NCBI GenBank assembly: GCA_947304365.1
Contig: CAMZAY010000030.1
Coordinates: 1 to 8,933 of the forward strand
Source: an uncultured Clostridia bacterium
GTDB lineage: Bacteria; Bacillota; Clostridia; Christensenellales; CAG-138
Direction of reading: 5' to 3'
Length of the DNA: 8,933 bases
A program made the position numbers and the translations under genes. Under the pieces are notes generated by a model. That model did no database searches. It worked only from the letters and a program-made list of their open reading frames with translations, and was not told the origin of the DNA. Shown here in pieces: positions 1 through 5,291 of the stretch. Positions within the stretch are counted from its first letter, which is position 1, and each line of letters opens with the position of its first letter.

Positions 1-1842
1 GAAAACAAGCCGCGCAGGGGCTTTGATATCCACGTGCTTTCCGTGCTCGCCATGCTCGTCGCAATGACGGTCATGCTCGACCGTTTCCCCGGCCTCTCCA
101 TTAAGACCGCGGGCTGGAACATCGGCTTTGCGTTCGCTCCTCCCATGCTCGCCGCAATGCTGTACGGCCCCGTCGAGGCGGCGCTCGTCTACGGGCTTTC
201 GGATCTCATCGGCGCGACGCTCTTCCCGTTCGGCACTTATCACCCGGGCTTCACCGTCGTCGCGGCGCTGATGGGCTTCATAATGGGCGTCTTCCTCAAC
301 AAAAGACCGTTCGCCTTCGCAAAGGGTAAATTCGAGTGGAAAAAGCTCCGCTTCTTCCCCAATATGCTTATACCCGTGCTTGTCAACGCGCTCGCGCTCG
401 GGCTCGTCGTCAACACCTACTGGGTAAGCCAGCTCTACGGCTCCAAGACCTATTGGGGCTGGTTCATGTACCGCCTGCTGGAATACGCGATACTCGTCCC
501 CGTGCAGCTCATACTGATACCCGTGCTGCTCAAGCTCTGCGGAACGCTTAAGAAGGCGGGCCTCGCAAAGCCCGGCTCCAGGGGCGCCGAAGCGATAGGC
601 CGCATATCGAGGAACGTTTCGATACTCGGCCTTGAAAGGATAACCGAGCTGCTTTCCCTGATGGGCGACCCGCAGGACAAGCTCAAAGTGGTGCACGTCG
701 CCGGCACGAACGGCAAGGGCTCCTTCACCGCCATGCTCACGAGCGTGCTCAGGGCGGCGGGATACAAGGTCGGCTCGTTCACCTCGCCCGCCGTGGAGGG
801 CCCCTGCGACAGCTATCGGATAAACTGCATGCGCATAACGGACGACGAGCTTGACAAGGCCGTATCCGCCGTCGCGCCATTTGCCGAAAAAATGAAGGAA
901 AAGCCCACCGAGTTCGAGGTGATGACCGCCGCGGCATACTCCCTCTTTGAAAGGGAGGGCTGCGATATCGCCGTTGTCGAATGCGGCCTCGGCGGCACGG
1001 GGGATTCCACCAACGTCATAAAAAGCCCGCTCCTCTCCGTAATAACCAACGTGGAGCTCGACCATACCGACCGCCTCGGCAAAACGCTTGCCGAGATCGC
1101 CTCGCACAAGGCGGGCATAATCAAGAAGGGCCGTCCCGTCGTATGGGGCGGCGGGGAAGGCGAGGCGTTCGGCGTGATAAGCCGTAAAGCGCTTGAGATG
1201 AACGCGCCGCTCACCGTTTCCGATCCCGAGAGGCTTGCGGTAAAGCACCTCGATCTTAACGGCTGCGATATCGAATTCGACGGAGAAAAGCTCCATCTTT
1301 CGCTCCTCGGCCTGCATCAGCCGAAGAACGCGCTGAACGTGCTCACCGCGGTCGAGGCGCTGCGGCGGGAGGGGATATCCATTCCCGACGACGCAGTGAA
1401 GGCCGGCCTCGATCACGCCGAGTGGCCCGCCCGATTCGAGATACTTTCAAGGGATCCGTACGTCATATTCGACGGCTCCCATAACCCGGACGGCGTCGCG
1501 CTTGCCGCGGGCAGCATCGAAATGCTCTTCCCCGATAAAAAGGCCGCGCTCCTCATGGGCGTAATGGCGGACAAGGACTATAAAAAATACCCCGCGCTGC
1601 TCGAACGCGCCGCGGAAAAGGTGTTCACGGTAACTCCGGATAATCCCCGCGCGCTTGACGCGGAAAAGCTTGCCGAATGCTTCAAAGCCGCCGGTATGCA
1701 GGCGGACGCCTGCGCCTCCGTGCCTGACGCGGTGAAGAGCGCGTATTCGTACGCCGCCGCAAATAATATCCCGCTTATTGCAATGGGAACGCTTTACATG
1801 TATAATGGATTCAAAGAGGCGCTCAAGAGCGTTTCCGAATAA
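1..1842 (+). CDS. Folate ECF S component (FolT-like) fused to folylpolyglutamate synthase (FolC), 5'-partial
   Basis: The frame is open from base 1, and the first residues (ENKPRRGFDIH) already look like a FolT N-terminus, so the true start probably lies just upstream. A GTG at 34 is possible but has no convincing ribosome binding site. Residues are numbered here from base 1. Residues ~12-190 are a hydrophobic S-component domain resembling folate-family ECF proteins, with segments such as FAPPMLAAMLYGPVEAALVY, LSDLIGATLFPFG and VNTYWVSQLYG. Residues ~196-613 are a full Mur-ligase-type FolC: P-loop GTNGKGS 235-241, FEVMTAA ~305-311, GLGGTGDSTNVI 329-340, DHT then KAGIIK with the candidate carbamylated lysine K370, and DGSHNPDG 491-498. 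The domain should bind folate in the membrane and ATP-dependently add glutamate in the cytoplasm. No in-frame start codon or ribosome binding site separates the halves; the first ATG, at 661, falls inside conserved FolC sequence. Odd: the usual TSPHL is TSPAV (261-265). Domain assignment is firm; coupling of the two activities is inference. Confidence 0.9.
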   Translation, partial: ENKPRRGFDIHVLSVLAMLVAMTVMLDRFPGLSIKTAGWNIGFAFAPPMLAAMLYGPVEAALVYGLSDLIGATLFPFGTYHPGFTVVAALMGFIMGVFLNKRPFAFAKGKFEWKKLRFFPNMLIPVLVNALALGLVVNTYWVSQLYGSKTYWGWFMYRLLEYAILVPVQLILIPVLLKLCGTLKKAGLAKPGSRGAEAIGRISRNVSILGLERITELLSLMGDPQDKLKVVHVAGTNGKGSFTAMLTSVLRAAGYKVGSFTSPAVEGPCDSYRINCMRITDDELDKAVSAVAPFAEKMKEKPTEFEVMTAAAYSLFEREGCDIAVVECGLGGTGDSTNVIKSPLLSVITNVELDHTDRLGKTLAEIASHKAGIIKKGRPVVWGGGEGEAFGVISRKALEMNAPLTVSDPERLAVKHLDLNGCDIEFDGEKLHLSLLGLHQPKNALNVLTAVEALRREGISIPDDAVKAGLDHAEWPARFEILSRDPYVIFDGSHNPDGVALAAGSIEMLFPDKKAALLMGVMADKDYKKYPALLERAAEKVFTVTPDNPRALDAEKLAECFKAAGMQADACASVPDAVKSAYSYAAANNIPLIAMGTLYMYNGFKEALKSVSE

Positions 1843-1866
1843 ATAAGGAGAGGAAGGAACCGAATT

Positions 1867-2760
1867 ATGATCTGCCCCAACTGCGGAAAGGACGGAGGAG
1901 ACGGCGCATTCTGCATCTACTGCGGAAACCGTTTTCCCGCAGATGCAGCCGCCCCTCAGAACGAAGCGCCCGCGAAGGATATCCCCGCCGAGCCCGTCGA
2001 GGAGGAAGCCGCCTGTCCCACAGGGCCCGTGAACGGCTTTGAGACTCCCGCCCCCAAGCCCGAGCCCGCATTTAAGCCGGCCTCCGCGACCGAACAAACC
2101 GCCGAGCCCAAAAAGGCGAAGAAGGCGGGGAAGTGGTCCGTCATCATCCCCATACTGCTTCTGCTCGCGTTCGGCGCCGCGCTCCTCGCGCTGATATCCG
2201 GCGCGGTCAGCATTATCGGCAGGCGCATCGATTTCCTGCGTATCCACCGCTTTTTCCCCGAGATATTCAATCTCTCTTTCTTCCCGCTCGTCGGCGCGGT
2301 GCTCTTCTTCCTGCATACCAAGAAGAAGGCGATCCTCACCGCGATACCGTACTTCGTTTACATCATCCCCGCGCTCGTGCTCGCGGCGACGGAGATCGGT
2401 TACATGAAGGGAACGCGCGAATGGTACTCCATCGCTTATGATCTCTTCTATATGCTGATCCCGCTCATTTCGATAGCGCTTGCCGTGATTTACGGCATAG
2501 GGGTATCCGTTAAGAAAAAGACCAACGTTTTTGTAGAGCTGTACATTATCGGCGCCGCCGCCGCTCTTACGATGCTCGCCGTGATGAATATACCGTCCTG
2601 CTTCAGCGTGATGCAGTATGCCTTTAAAGAAATGGATCTCGGCGATTACATGAAGATGTACGGCTGCCGCCAGCTGTATGACTTCTTCGCATGGTTCACC
2701 GCGTTCTTCACCCATATCGCGTGCGTGCTCGCGCTGAAGGAGAAGGCGAAGGAAAACTGA
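1867..2760 (+). CDS. Zinc-ribbon multi-pass membrane protein, function unknown
   Basis: This 297-residue protein is not one I can assign to a characterised family. It opens with a short zinc ribbon (C3, C6, C16, C19), like the zinc-ribbon heads on many Clostridia membrane proteins. Residues ~21-88 form a low-complexity Pro/Ala/Glu linker ending in a Lys-rich stretch. About six hydrophobic segments follow, near 91-117, 131-150, 154-175, 188-213, 221-243 and 268-290, with a charged C-terminus (KEKAKEN). A likely layout is a cytoplasmic zinc ribbon with a membrane domain. The ATG is supported by the purine-rich AGGAAGG at 1851-1857. The gene starts 24 bases after the FolT-FolC stop, so the two are probably co-transcribed, and a terminator follows directly. 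The link to folate is positional only. Confidence 0.85.
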   Translation: MICPNCGKDGGDGAFCIYCGNRFPADAAAPQNEAPAKDIPAEPVEEEAACPTGPVNGFETPAPKPEPAFKPASATEQTAEPKKAKKAGKWSVIIPILLLLAFGAALLALISGAVSIIGRRIDFLRIHRFFPEIFNLSFFPLVGAVLFFLHTKKKAILTAIPYFVYIIPALVLAATEIGYMKGTREWYSIAYDLFYMLIPLISIALAVIYGIGVSVKKKTNVFVELYIIGAAAALTMLAVMNIPSCFSVMQYAFKEMDLGDYMKMYGCRQLYDFFAWFTAFFTHIACVLALKEKAKEN

Positions 2761-2774
2761 AAAAACGATTATTT

Positions 2775-2800
2775 AAAAGGAGCCTGCGGGCTCCTTTTTT
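2775..2800 (+). terminator. Rho-independent terminator of the folT-folC / zinc-ribbon unit
   Basis: The stem GGAGCC (2779-2784) pairs with GGCTCC (2789-2794) around a TGCG loop and is followed by six T residues (2795-2800). The flanking A-run 2775-2778 can pair with the T-run, so it could also work on the opposite strand. It starts 14 bases after the stop codon at 2760. Confidence 0.9.
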
Positions 2801-2806
2801 CATACC

Positions 2807-2835
2807 TTGACATACCGCACTAACTGTGTTAATAT
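2807..2835 (+). promoter_or_regulatory. Sigma-A-type promoter of the VanZ-like gene
   Basis: A perfect -35 TTGACA (2807-2812), a 17-base spacer and a -10 TAATAT (2830-2835) lie just after the preceding terminator. Predicted transcription starts near 2842, leaving a leader of about 27 bases before the ATG at 2869. Confidence 0.85.
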
Positions 2836-2847
2836 AAATAATACAGT
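2823..2847. promoter_or_regulatory. Putative operator: inverted repeat over the -10 box
   Basis: The arms ACTGTGTTA (2823-2831) and TAATACAGT (2839-2847) are inverted repeats with one mismatch in nine, separated by 7 bases. The repeat covers the -10 box and the likely transcription start, where a bound repressor would block initiation. The regulator is not identifiable: arm spacing does not fit a LexA box, and the pattern does not fit TnrA or Rex sites. AT-rich promoter DNA can give such symmetry by chance. Confidence 0.45.
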
Positions 2848-2868
2848 AAACGCGAAAGGCGGTGCATA

Positions 2869-3369
2869 ATGAAAAAGACAAGGGTGTTCACATGGATACT
2901 GTCCGCGGTGTATCTCGTCGCGCTCGTCTGGGTGATAGTGTTCAAATTCGGGCTCGTCACGATCGATCTGAGCCGGGCCCGTCTGCCGATAAACTTCGTT
3001 CCCTTCGGCGCGTCGGTGCTCACGAACGGCAGGGCGGACGTGTCGGAGATCATCGCCAACGTTATCGCTTTCGTGCCGCTCGGGCTGTTCCTTTCGATGC
3101 TTGAGCTGCCGAAAAAACCGTGGGCGCGCATACTTGCGGGGCTTGCCGTCAGCCTCGTTTTCGAGGCGGCGGAATACGCCCTCGCCATAGGCTCCGCGGA
3201 TATCACGGACGTTATAACGAACACGCTCGGCACGCTTATCGGCGTCGGCGCCTGTTGGGCGTTCAAAAAGCTCTTCAAGAGAAGGGCGGAGCTTATCGCG
3301 GATATCGTTTTCGCGGTACTGCTCGTTTTATTCCTCGCCGCATACACAGTGCTGTTTCTGGCTAACTGA
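2869..3369 (+). CDS. VanZ-like family membrane protein
   Basis: The protein has 166 residues and about four to five membrane segments (near 8-27, 62-80, 86-106, 115-133, 140-163). Family signatures are present in order: N64-x3-F68-x-P70-L71-G72, then SLVFEAAE at 95-102, then the DxxDxxxNxxG pattern at D111, D114, N118 and G121. The usual ExxQ of the third helix is ExxE here (E99, E102). VanZ confers low-level teicoplanin resistance in vancomycin-resistant enterococci, but most VanZ-like proteins in Clostridia are stand-alone with no proven role, and no van genes are nearby. The ATG is preceded by AAAGGCGGTG (2855-2864), one mismatch from an ideal ribosome binding site. It is a single-gene unit with its own promoter. 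Its length is normal for the family. Confidence 0.88.
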   Translation: MKKTRVFTWILSAVYLVALVWVIVFKFGLVTIDLSRARLPINFVPFGASVLTNGRADVSEIIANVIAFVPLGLFLSMLELPKKPWARILAGLAVSLVFEAAEYALAIGSADITDVITNTLGTLIGVGACWAFKKLFKRRAELIADIVFAVLLVLFLAAYTVLFLAN

Positions 3370-3373
3370 AAAA

Positions 3374-3404
3374 CCACCCACCGAGAACCGTCCCCGGCGG
3401 GTGG
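3374..3404. repeat. REP-like hairpin repeat, copy 1
   Basis: An imperfect palindrome: CCACCC pairs with GGGTGG, and the inner CCGAG pairs imperfectly with CCCGG, around a loop containing AACCGTC. It begins 4 bases after the VanZ-like stop codon. Bases 3375-3403 match copy 2 (3429-3457) at 28 of 29 positions, with a 54-base period. Read on the - strand it is followed by five T residues, so it could be a second terminator for the rubredoxin operon. Confidence 0.85.
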
Positions 3405-3420
3405 TCGCTCCCTGACAAGT

Positions 3421-3462
3421 AAAAAAAGCACCCACCGGGAACCGTCCCCGGCGGGTGCTTTT
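3421..3462. terminator. REP-like hairpin repeat, copy 2, acting as bidirectional terminator
   Basis: The stem is GCACCC/GGGTGC plus CCGGG/CCCGG (3428-3458), about 11 pairs with one A-C mismatch. On the - strand it ends in seven T residues (complement of 3421-3427), a strong terminator for the operon whose last stop codon is at 3474. On the + strand it ends in four T residues (3459-3462) and can stop the VanZ-like transcript. It carries the AACCGTCCCC core shared with copy 1. Confidence 0.85.
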
Positions 3463-3473
3463 CGCGTGATTGG

Positions 3474-3629
3474 TTATTCCTGGCTGAACATATCCTTGCC
3501 CACGCCGCAGAGGGGGCAGGCGAAATCGTCGGGCAGATCCTCGAACTTGGTGCCGGGAGCGATGCCGTTCTCGGGATCGCCGAGCTCCTCGTCATAGACC
3601 CAGCCGCATGCGTCGCAAACGTACTTCAT
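3474..3629 (-). CDS. Rubredoxin
   Basis: This 51-residue protein is a classic small rubredoxin, a cytoplasmic one-electron carrier with an Fe(Cys)4 centre. The ligands are C5, C8, C38 and C41 in CDACGWVY and CPLCGVGK, and the PENGIAPGTKFEDLPDDFACP region is typical. The start is set by a perfect AGGAGG (complement of 3638-3643) eight bases upstream of the ATG; the frame is open further upstream but that part is rubrerythrin coding sequence in another frame. It lies 29 bases after the rubrerythrin stop, as last gene of the thioredoxin-rubrerythrin operon. It probably feeds electrons to rubrerythrin or similar peroxide and oxygen reductases; the donor enzyme is not in this window. Confidence 0.97.
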   Translation of the reverse strand: MKYVCDACGWVYDEELGDPENGIAPGTKFEDLPDDFACPLCGVGKDMFSQE

Positions 3630-3658
3630 AATAAGATCCTCCTTGAATAATATTGGTT

Positions 3659-4195
3659 TTAATAGTTTTTCGCGTTGATCTCGAAATAGCTCTGCGGATG
3701 ATCGCAGACGGGGCATACCTCGGGCGCCTTGGTGCCGACCACGATATGACCGCAGTTGCGGCACTCCCATACCTTGACCTCGGACTTCTCGAATACGCGC
3801 TGCATCTCGATGTTGGTGAGCAGCGCGCGATAGCGCTCCTCATGCTCCTTCTCGATGGCGCCGACCGCGCGGAACTTGGCGGCGAGCTCGGGGAAGCCCT
3901 CCTCCTCGGCGGTCCTGGCAAAGCCCTCGTACATGTCGGTCCACTCGTAATTCTCGCCCTCGGCGGCGGCGGCAAGGTTCTCCGCCGTGGAGCCGATGCC
4001 GTTCAGTTCCTTGAACCAGAGCTTCGCATGCTCCTTCTCGTTGTCGGCGGTCTTCAAAAAGATCGCGGAGATCTGCTCGAAGCCCTCCTTCTTTGCCTTT
4101 GAAGCAAAGTAGGTGTACTTGTTCCTCGCCTGGCTCTCGCCCGCGAAGGCGGCCTGGAGGTTCTTTTCGGTCTGTGTTCCTGAATACTTGGTCAT
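3659..4195 (-). CDS. rbr: Rubrerythrin (peroxide reductase)
   Basis: At 178 residues this has the standard rubrerythrin layout: a four-helix ferritin-like domain (~1-135) and a C-terminal rubredoxin-like domain (~140-178). Probable di-iron ligands are E20, E53 and H56 (ExxH), E81 and E84, and E115 and H118 (ExxH). The Fe(Cys)4 ligands are C145, C148, C161 and C164. Family members reduce hydrogen peroxide in the cytoplasm of anaerobes using electrons from rubredoxin, which is encoded next. The ATG follows AAAGGAG with suitable spacing, and that site overlaps the thioredoxin stop region; the gap between the two genes is 12 bases, so they are co-transcribed. All key residues are present. Confidence 0.97.
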   Translation of the reverse strand: MTKYSGTQTEKNLQAAFAGESQARNKYTYFASKAKKEGFEQISAIFLKTADNEKEHAKLWFKELNGIGSTAENLAAAAEGENYEWTDMYEGFARTAEEEGFPELAAKFRAVGAIEKEHEERYRALLTNIEMQRVFEKSEVKVWECRNCGHIVVGTKAPEVCPVCDHPQSYFEINAKNY

Positions 4196-4207
4196 TTCGT
4201 TCTCCTT

Positions 4208-4516
4208 TCAATCAAGCAGATCGAGTATCTGCTGTTTGGGCTTGAAGCCGACGGACCTTTCCTTGAGCTCGCCGTTTTTGAACACGAGCACCGTGGGGAT
4301 GTTCATTACGTTGAACATGCGGGCAAGCTCCGGCTCGTCGTCGACGTTTACCTTGCAGACCTTGATATCGTCCCTCTCCTCGGCTATCTGCGCGATGACG
4401 GGGCCGAGCATGCGGCAGGGGCCGCACCAGGTCGCCCAGAAGTCAACGAGCACGGGCTTGTCGGACTCCATGACGACGGAATCGAAATCGTTGTAAGTAA
4501 GATCGATCTCTTTCAT
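4208..4516 (-). CDS. trxA: Thioredoxin
   Basis: A 102-residue classical cytoplasmic thioredoxin. It has the buried D25, the active site W30-C31-G32-P33-C34 and the cis-proline P74 in NIPT. It reduces protein disulfides and, with the neighbouring rubrerythrin and rubredoxin, belongs to an oxidative-stress operon. The ATG is preceded by AAAGGA with 7 bases of spacing. It is the first gene of the operon, downstream of its own promoter and a leader that carries a hairpin. No thioredoxin reductase gene lies in the window. Confidence 0.97.
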   Translation of the reverse strand: MKEIDLTYNDFDSVVMESDKPVLVDFWATWCGPCRMLGPVIAQIAEERDDIKVCKVNVDDEPELARMFNVMNIPTVLVFKNGELKERSVGFKPKQQILDLLD

Positions 4517-4544
4517 TTTGTTATCCTTTCTGTATTACGGATTC

Positions 4545-4560
4545 GGGAGCTTAAGCTCCC
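4545..4560. other. Perfect 16-base palindrome in the trxA leader
   Basis: GGGAGCTTAAGCTCCC forms a six-pair GC-rich stem with a TTAA loop, about 12 bases from the predicted 5' end of the trxA mRNA and clear of its ribosome binding site. On the mRNA strand no T-run follows, so it is not a terminator there; a 5'-protecting stem is possible. On the + strand it is followed by CTTTTGTTT and resembles a weak terminator for antisense transcripts. Confidence 0.6.
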
Positions 4561-4578
4561 CTTTTGTTTAACATTATT

Positions 4579-4607
4579 ATTTTAACCGAAACGCGCCCGG
4601 TTATCAA
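4579..4607 (-). promoter_or_regulatory. Promoter of the trxA-rbr-rubredoxin operon
   Basis: On the - strand, -35 TTGATA (4607-4602), a 17-base spacer and -10 TAAAAT (4584-4579) fit a sigma-A promoter, with a start near 4572 and a leader of about 56 bases. The -10 sits in an AT-rich stretch (TTAAAATAATAATGTTAA) that loosely resembles a PerR box. The -35 overlaps the 3' arm of the hairpin at 4606-4622. Confidence 0.7.
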
Positions 4608-4627
4608 GCGGAAAAGCCGCTTTTTTT
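4606..4627 (+). terminator. Terminator-like hairpin facing + between two - strand genes
   Basis: AAGCGG (4606-4611) pairs with CCGCTT (4617-4622) around a five-base loop and runs into seven T residues on the + strand (4621-4627). Flanking genes are both on the - strand, where the hairpin lacks a T-run and would stop the TlpA-like transcript only poorly. It begins three bases beyond that gene's stop codon. It may end antisense RNA or be a bidirectional remnant. Confidence 0.5.
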
Positions 4628-4629
4628 GA

Positions 4630-5136
4630 TCATTTTCCGAGATAGTCCGTTATGAGCTTCTCCCAACCCGCCTCCGACTTCGCGCCGACGAAGGGCGAGC
4701 CGGAAAGGAGCTCGCCCGTGCCGCTGACGAATATCGTCGTGGGCACGTACTGGGTCTGATGGCTTTTGAGCGAATCGGTAACGGGGATGATGGGATAGGT
4801 TATTCCGAGCCTTTCCGCCGCGGCCTTGACGTCCGCCTCGCCGGAGCTCGAGTACACGCCTATCACGACGAAGCCGTCGCCCGCGTATTTTTCGTAAAGG
4901 CGCTCGATATCGGGCAGCTCGCCCATACAGGGGGAGCACCAGGTCTCGAAAAAGTTGATCATTACGACCTTCTTGTCCGAGAGCGTCTTCATGGCGATAT
5001 GCTCGCCGGAAATGCTCACGGCGTCGAAGTCGACGCGCTCCGTGTCCGCGGGCGGCTTAATGGCAACGCAGCCCGTAAGGAACGCCGCAAGCAGTATCGC
5101 CGCTGTCAAAACGGCGGCAGGTCTCGATAACTTCAA
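4630..5136 (-). CDS. TlpA/ResA-like thiol-disulfide oxidoreductase lipoprotein
   Basis: This 168-residue protein has a lipoprotein signal peptide: positive N-terminus, hydrophobic core and lipobox LTGC with the lipidated cysteine at C23. It should be anchored on the outer face of the membrane. The thioredoxin fold follows, with active site W66-C67-S68-P69-C70 and the cis-proline P132 (YVPTT). The helix after the active site begins MGELPDIERLYEKY, as in TlpA/ResA proteins, which reduce extracytoplasmic disulfides, for example in cytochrome c maturation or stress repair. No cytochrome or CcdA gene is nearby, so its electron donor and target are unknown. The start is TTG at 5136, with AAGGAG (complement of 5147-5152) ten bases upstream, a little far. 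It has its own strong promoter, and read-through into trxA is possible. Confidence 0.9.
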   Translation of the reverse strand: MKLSRPAAVLTAAILLAAFLTGCVAIKPPADTERVDFDAVSISGEHIAMKTLSDKKVVMINFFETWCSPCMGELPDIERLYEKYAGDGFVVIGVYSSSGEADVKAAAERLGITYPIIPVTDSLKSHQTQYVPTTIFVSGTGELLSGSPFVGAKSEAGWEKLITDYLGK

Positions 5137-5169
5137 ATCGTTTGTTCTCCTTTTGTTATTTTCGTTTCA

Positions 5170-5198
5170 AGTATAGCATCGGCGCGGGGGTTAGTCAA
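5170..5198 (-). promoter_or_regulatory. Promoter of the TlpA-like lipoprotein gene
   Basis: On the - strand, -35 TTGACT (5198-5193), a 17-base spacer and -10 TATACT (5175-5170) form a near-consensus sigma-A promoter. It is divergent from the ecfT promoter; the two -35 boxes are about 17 bases apart. Confidence 0.85.
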
Positions 5199-5215
5199 TA
5201 CGTCGCGGGAGCATA

Positions 5216-5244
5216 TTGCGCTCGGCACTGCTTTGTGGTATAAT
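5216..5244 (+). promoter_or_regulatory. Extended -10 promoter of the ecfT operon
   Basis: The perfect -10 TATAAT (5239-5244) is preceded by TGG (5236-5238), giving an extended -10. A weak -35 TTGCGC (5216-5221) lies 17 bases upstream. A second TATAAT overlaps at 5244-5249. The leader to the TTG at 5292 would be only about 40 bases, too short for a cobalamin, thiamine or folate riboswitch. Confidence 0.82.
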
Positions 5245-5291
5245 ATAATTTAGGTTATTATACGGCTTTTTGCCGGGACGGAGGGCTTGGA

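Noticed and set aside
661..1842. FolC as a separate protein starting at the ATG at 661
   Set aside because: That ATG lies inside the conserved GLERITELLSLMGDPQ region just before the P-loop and has no ribosome binding site, so it would truncate FolC.
1447..2715. Long open frame of about 422 codons on the - strand, opposite folC and the zinc-ribbon gene
   Set aside because: Its composition is Gly/Arg/Glu/His-rich with no recognisable domain, and it lies opposite two well-supported genes; GC-rich codon bias opens this antisense frame.
2823..2847. LexA (SOS) box
   Set aside because: The CTG and CAG halves are 17 bases apart, not the 10 of the E. coli type, and the site does not fit the Bacillus/Clostridium LexA pattern.
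2869..3369. Glycopeptide resistance locus
   Set aside because: Only a VanZ-like gene is present; there are no vanHAX, vanRS or vanY genes, and such stand-alone proteins are common.
3374..3458. CRISPR array
   Set aside because: Only two repeats, which are themselves strong hairpins with T-runs, a single spacer-like gap, and no cas genes.
3630..3770. Upstream extension of rubredoxin
   Set aside because: It lies within rubrerythrin coding sequence and adds non-rubredoxin residues; a perfect AGGAGG precedes the ATG at 3629.
5245..5291. Vitamin riboswitch upstream of the ECF operon
   Set aside because: The predicted leader is about 40 bases, too short for cobalamin, TPP or THF riboswitches, and no conserved box is visible.
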